Below are positions 59,316-64,000 of a stretch of 64,000 nucleotides of DNA, in pieces. Positions within the stretch are counted from its first letter, which is position 1, and each line of letters starts with the position of its first letter. The stretch spans positions 7,014,407 to 7,078,406 of the forward strand of contig OW028584.1 of NCBI GenBank assembly GCA_932294295.1, written 5' to 3'. Made by a program: the position numbers and the translations under genes. A model generated the notes under the pieces. That model was not told the DNA's origin. It worked only from the letters and a program-made list of their open reading frames with translations, and did no database searches. Source of the stretch: Alitta virens (taxonomy: Eukaryota > Annelida > Polychaeta > Phyllodocida > Nereididae).

Positions 59316-59496
59316 TATATATAGCAAACTATGCTGTTTTTTTATATATAGCAAACTATGCTGTATATAGCAAACTATGCTGTGTATAGCAAACTATGCT
59401 GAAAATAGCAAACTATGCTGTATATAGCAAACTCTGCTGTGTATAGCCAACTATGCTGAAAAATATCAAACTATGCTGTATATAGCAAACTATGCT
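59316..59496 (+). repeat. Minisatellite just after the receptor stop codon
   Basis: Nine copies of AGCAAACTATGCTG with spacers TATAT, TGTAT and AAAAT in repeating threes, so the array has a 3-unit higher-order period of about 58 bp. It begins about 43 bases after the stop and is probably in the 3' UTR. Confidence 0.88.
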
Positions 59497-60242
59497 CTTT
59501 TCTTTCTTTTTTTTAATCCTAAATGTTATCAAAATTTATATACTTTAAAATATGGTGTTTAAGGCATACAATTAGCATGCTACTATAATATATGATACAT
59601 CACTACACATGAGTGTTAAATAAATGTACGTTTACTGAGTGTGAGTCGTTTCTGACTTAGCCACAAGTCCGCTGTCAACAGGACAGTTACAAAGCCTTAA
59701 ATGCAAAAATCCACCTAGTGCGGGACCTAGCTTTTTTAATAAACATTTGCTACACATAATACACCCGCTCTACGTTTAGACGTACTTCTTTTCTATTAGA
59801 TCGCACTCAGATATTATGGTAAATTTCTTCCAGTTTAAGTCGGTTTCTGTGGCATTTTCAAACTTACGAAATGGTGTAAATGCCTGCATTTTGTAGAGGG
59901 TCTCCCACAGACAAAATGGTGTAAACTATTTAAGTATTTCTTGGTACATTCAAAGAAAATGAGCCCTGTGAAGCTCAAAGTGGGTATCTTTGGCCATGGC
60001 CAAAAGGACCTCAAGGATCCCAAGTTTTTGGTATATTGAGGCAGTCTACACATAATATGTAGATTGTATCATTGCAAAATCATCAAATAATCTGGTCATT
60101 ATTGCATTCTTGGTGACTTTTGAATGCTGTAATTTCTAACCCCTGTCAATGGTTTGTGTAAAGGTCCTCAGCTCGGTTGAAGATCAGGTCGTATCTTTCA
60201 TGCCATTCCCTTAATTTTCCCGAGCTTGGGCGAAGGCATGGG
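59497..60242. other. Downstream of the receptor gene, no further gene recognised
   Basis: AATAAA near 59620 may be the receptor poly(A) signal. The rest shows no motif. Confidence 0.4.
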
Positions 60243-60410
60243 TGGGTGGGTGGGTGATTAGGGCTTTACGTCCTGTATTTCTGCACCAATTGGGCTAATT
60301 AGGACAGGCAGAGACCATGGCAATGAGACGAAGGATGAAACAGCCATCCAACTTAGGCTCGACCGGGAATCGAACCCGGGACCCAGCGGTTGGAAGCTAG
60401 GCCTCCGCCT
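60243..60410 (-). mobile_element. tRNA-derived SINE with an internal deletion
   Basis: Flanked by perfect GGCGAAGGCATGGG (60229-60242 and 60411-60424). Compared with 55124-55311 it lacks about 20 bases between GGAAGC and TAGGCC, removing most of the A box. Confidence 0.9.
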
Positions 60411-60675
60411 GGCGAAGGCATGGGCTAGAGCTACATATGGTAGTACCCAATGTCTGACCACACCGTTTCGGCGGTGGCGAATTCTTTCGACCGTGTCTCG
60501 TAGAACATTGGTTACTGTTGGCATGTCATGCAAAGTAGCTATTCCGAGTTCAGTCTGAATTTGGATAGGTTTTGACAGAACAAACTTTTACGGATGCCCT
60601 GCCAGGTGCCCCCATATAAGGAATTTCAGGGTCATGTGCTGTGACCAGTCTTTCTGTAACAGCGGAAGCATCAAG

Positions 60676-61029
60676 ATGGCTGAGCTGGATGCCATGTTTT
60701 GTTTGGTGGTTTTGGCCATTGTCATCATTGGGAAAGAGATGCCTTGGTTGGGTGCTCTAGTGGGCTCTACTGGGCATTGTTGTGTGGGTTGTTGTCCGCT
60801 TTCAGCCGCTAAGAATGGTAGCTGGCCCTGGATTCCACCTCTTGTGGGTCGGGGTGGCCCCCAGGGACAGCTGTCCCAGAGAAGCTGTATGGTAAGTGCT
60901 TTTAAATACCTTACTGTGACTACCGAGCTTTGATTGCTTCGTAATGGTGTTTTCTTCTACTTTAGTTCTAATTAGTGAGTGTTTTGGTTTCAGATTATCT
61001 CATGGGGTTATACTGGACTGATTTACTGA
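60676..61029 (+). CDS. Candidate small membrane or secreted protein, two exons
   Basis: ATG at 60676 (context CAAGATGGCTG) opens 72 codons to a strong donor ATG|gtaagt at 60891; a ggtttcag acceptor at 60993 gives an in-phase exon IISWGYTGLIY ending in TGA at 61029. Residues 6-18 (AMFCLVVLAIVII) are hydrophobic and could be a signal anchor; the rest is rich in Gly, Pro and Cys. No family recognised. The call rests only on start context, splice sites and phase. Confidence 0.25.
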
Positions 61030-61240
61030 TGCCAAACGATGTTGCTCATGGGAACTAGATTCGTGCCTTGCTACAACAGACCATTACATCACTTCATCAG
61101 CTGCGACCATAGGTCACTTTGGAAGAGGGTCACGGCCTCTTTTTTCCTGGCACACGTGTCAATCTAAATTTGACCTAGTCCGAATTGTCAGTTTATCATC
61201 TGTTTTTACCAACCCCCCTCAATTGGACCTTAGATTATGT

Positions 61241-61640
61241 GTGTGTGTGTGTTATTGTTTAACGCCTCATCAGCACCTGAGTGGGCTATGTAGAGGCTCT
61301 CTAGGTTAAGATTGATTATCTATATTTGGTGTGTGTGTGTGTGTGTGAGTTATTGTTTAACGCCTCATCAGCACCTAAGTGGGCTATGTAGAGGCTCTCT
61401 AGGTTAAAATTAATTATCTATATTTGGTGTGTGTGTGAGTTATTGCTTAACGCCTCATCAGCACCTGAGTGAGCTATGTAGAGGCTCTCTAGGTTAAGAT
61501 TGATTATCTATATTTGGTAGTAGAAACCAGAAGCATATAAAAAATCTATAATTGTCTGGGTTGGATATCTGGTAAAGAGATGTTGTAAGGTATTAGCTTG
61601 AAACAAAGGTCTTCTAATAGTCAGGCCGCCTGGTGAAATA
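61241..61640 (-). mobile_element. Three head-to-tail copies of the retrotransposon 3' tail
   Basis: The block GTTATTG(T/C)TTAACGCCTC through TTATCTATATTTGGT occurs three times, starting near 61251, 61347 and 61439, each preceded by a GT run. Only the third continues into the upstream LINE sequence (AGAAACCAGAAGC and onward). Confidence 0.85.
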
Positions 61641-62174
61641 GTTGAAACAATTGTTCAGATGATGATACAAGCATGAAACTTGGCAGGATGGTAGATTATA
61701 CCCAAGAGAAAATATTTAGCTATAGGGCCATCGTAAATTTTTCCCTTGTCTATAATGGCAGCCATTTTTCAAGATGGCCAACAGAAAATATACAGTTTGT
61801 GATATCTCCGCCCCTACTCCACTTACAAACCTAATCTTGGAGTCTAAACATACATTTATCAGGACAAGGATTACACTAGAAGTAATTAAAAACATGTATT
61901 TAGAACACAAACCAGTTATAGTGGCCAATTCTGATTTTAGAAGTTCCAATATTGATCGATATCAACAGTTTCTCGATCCTTTCAATCGTTTTGACCTCTG
62001 AATATGCTGTATTCCCATGCAGGTTTTTTATATATATATATTGGTCATGTATGTGGAGTGCCTTTCAGATTGGATCTGCAAAGTGGTGGTGGTAAAGATC
62101 TGGTGGTGGTGATAAAAAGACTTGTCATAGTTGATTAGACTAGTTAGTCTTGCCAGTGGTGGTAATCAAAGACA
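61641..62174. other. Upstream of the cysteine-rich gene, no clear gene
   Basis: An open frame at 61774-62001 starts with ATGGCCAACAG but shows no motif; the region looks like repeat DNA. Confidence 0.4.
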
Positions 62175-63492
62175 ATGGCCAAAGAGTTCAAACTGGCAAT
62201 TCCTCAGCAACCTAGCACATCATTGGAACTTGCTCCAAAAGACACAGACTGGGACAGATGTGTGATATGCCAAGAAGTCACAGATGAAGCGCTTCATTGT
62301 CCAGGTCATTCAAAACGGAGCACCAGTGGAGCAGGATACAAGACTCTTGCCGAGAACTTGTTGGCATTCAAGAAGATAGACTGTTTGCCCAAAAGTGTTG
62401 CTGCCAGGCTCATAATCGAAGGACAAGATCTGGAAGAAGTTGTTAGACTGAACAACGCTAAATGGCATGATAACTGCCGACTGAAGTATAACAAAACCAA
62501 GCTAGACCGGGCCTTAAAGCGGAAGGCACCCTCGGCAGAAACTACAGATGCTCCCAAGAAGTATACCCGCCAGATCTCAGTCCAGGGACGCAGTGGCTCT
62601 CAGACAGACGTCTGTTTTTTCTGTGACAAACCAGCAAAAGATGAAGAGCCCCTGCGGCATGCCGTGACCTTTGATCTTGATGCCCGTGTTAGAAAATGTG
62701 CTCTGCAATTGCAAGATCTAACCCTGCTAGCCAAACTGAGCACAGGTGATCTGATCGCACAGGAGGCCAAATATCATGGCCCATGTCTGGCTGCCCTGTA
62801 CAACAGAGCCAGGCCAAAAGCACCTGAGCAAGACAACAGCAGGACCATCAATGAGGCCATAGCGCTTGCTGAGCTGGTTGCTTACATAGTAGACACACGT
62901 GAAGACACTGAGCATGCACCAGTTTTCAAACTGGCAGACCTTGTTAGGATGTACTCAGCAAGAGTTGAGCAACTGGGAACAAGTTTGCCAAGTGGCGTGC
63001 GAACTCCACCCACTTGAAAGAAAGGATCCTTGCATGCTTCCCAGACTTGGATGCTCACCAGGAGGGTCGAGACGTGCTTCTTGTCTTCAGCAAATATGTT
63101 GGACAAGCAGTGAGGAAGGCATGCAGTCAGGATGCCGATAGTGACACAATTGTCCTTGCCCGTGCTGCAAACATTGTTCGGAAAACATCATTCACAGGTA
63201 CCTTTGACAGCCAGTGCCAAGAATCTTCAGTGCCAAGTACATTGGTTGCCCTGGTTTCCATGATTCTGTATGGCCCCAACATCAAAAGTCAGTCAAGTTA
63301 CTCATCAACACCTCAGACTGCACTGACCATGTCCCAGTTACTGAAATTCAACAGCTTCACCCGTTGCCGAGATGGTAGCTCTGTTGTCCCACCAGTCACT
63401 CTCAGCAAGAAGGATCTTGTACTTCCAAAGTTTGACGGACCGAACAAAGCAGACTGTCTTCTAATCCCTCAGGCGATGCAGGCGGAGTACAG
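62175..63492 (+). CDS. Cysteine-rich multi-copy family protein, exon 1, with a one-base frameshift
   Basis: ATG at 62175 opens a frame with two similar zinc-binding-type modules: CVICQ (residues 29-33) ending WHDNC, and CFFCDKP ending YHGPC, each C-x2-C ... H-x2-C. ADLVRMYSARVEQLG follows. There the frame breaks: related sequence (KFAKWRANSTHLKER, then PDLDAHQEGRDVLLVFSKY) continues one frame over, consistent with one lost base near 62976-62980. Exon 1 ends at CAG-like AG|gtgagt (63492). I recognise the overall pattern from large gene families in cnidarians and other invertebrates, often suspected to be mobile-element associated, but know no established function. The frameshift may be an assembly error or mark a pseudogene. 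Confidence 0.65.
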
Positions 63493-63587
63493 GTGAGTTA
63501 ACTTGCCATATTTACCTCAGAGTAACGTGACGTATTCTTATTGCATTTGCCAAAGCCGAGCTAACGGTGTTGAATCATTCATTCCAG

Positions 63588-64000
63588 ATGGCTGGATCAT
63601 GTTAGACAGTTGGTCAACATGGATAATCTAGCTGACAGCGAGAACCTCTCTTGGGCAGCCTGCCATGCCAGCCACCAAGATGCCGCAGCCAGGGACGGCA
63701 CCACATCACTGAGCTCCTTACTACTCTTGTTCTACGAAGATGCAAAATCCGTAGCTATGATTCGACATGGTATGGACATAGTGAAGAATGCAGTGGACAC
63801 TCTTAATCCAGGACAAGTGCCAATCATCACCGCAGACCAGCCTTTGTACACACTATGCAAGGTGATCCAATGGACGTGGCCGACGTGCTATGGTGAGGAA
63901 CATTTCGTAGTGATGTTTGGAGGCCTGCACATAGAGATGAATGCTCTCAAAGTGCTTGGTGATCTGCTCGATGGCAGTGGATGGACAGGTGCCCTTACTC
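63588..64000 (+). CDS. Cysteine-rich multi-copy family protein, exon 2 (partial)
   Basis: After a 95 bp GT-AG intron (63493-63587) the frame continues in phase with WLDHVRQLVNM, then VPIITADQPLYTLCKVIQW and FVVMFGGLHIEMNALKVLGD, the most conserved motifs I associate with this family. The frame runs open to the window edge. The Asp in ADQPLY and the His/Glu in GLHIEM are possible catalytic residues if this is a transposase-like fold; that is inference only. Confidence 0.7.

Noticed and set aside
60258..60533. 91-residue minus-strand open frame
   Set aside because: Most of it is the SINE read in one frame.
1..64000. CRISPR array or bacterial operon
   Set aside because: Introns, SINEs, LINEs and animal gene families rule out a prokaryotic window; the tandem arrays lack repeat-spacer structure.

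Overview
The window is a gene-sparse, AT-rich, intron-rich eukaryotic sequence crowded with transposon remnants. The gene families point to an invertebrate animal, probably marine: a cGAS/Mab-21-like protein with ankyrin repeats, a diverged nicotinic-type Cys-loop receptor, and a cysteine-rich multi-copy family I associate with cnidarians and other invertebrates. I cannot name the phylum or species. All gene structures were read by eye from reading frames, splice-site consensus and remembered family motifs; no search was run. || Layout. 0-4 kb: the 3' end of an unrecognised gene (3-224), then intergenic DNA with a small hAT-type MITE. 4.2-15.8 kb: a plus-strand gene coding ankyrin repeats followed by a cGAS/Mab-21-type nucleotidyltransferase, in one long exon (4231-5960) and a last exon (15414-15848) separated by a 9.5 kb intron; its upstream start exon is not identified and the long exon carries an apparent frameshift at a TA tract. 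16-31 kb: repeats, including a decayed hAT transposase (22831-24704, minus), a long element with TTAA flanks (27.6-29.2 kb) and the 3' end of a Helitron (30224-30902, minus). 31-43 kb: no gene recognised. 43.3-44.4 kb: a compact candidate two-exon gene on the minus strand with a CRE/YY1-like promoter, beside tandemly duplicated terminal exons. 47.1-59.3 kb: a complete nine-exon Cys-loop receptor gene on the plus strand, whose introns hold SINE, LINE, MITE and piggyBac insertions. 60.7-61.0 kb: a weak candidate small gene. 62.2-64.0 kb: a cysteine-rich protein gene running off the right edge, with a one-base frameshift. || Mobile elements give relative dates. A tRNA-derived SINE family has at least eight copies between 42.6 and 60.5 kb, several with perfect target-site duplications. 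A non-LTR retrotransposon is present as short 5'-truncated tails, also with duplications. One SINE lies inside an intron of the piggyBac pseudogene, which itself lies in an intron of the receptor gene. || The most interesting system is the ankyrin plus cGAS-like protein: it keeps the three acidic positions expected of an active cyclic-dinucleotide synthase, so it may be an innate immune sensor. No neighbouring gene can be assigned to its pathway.
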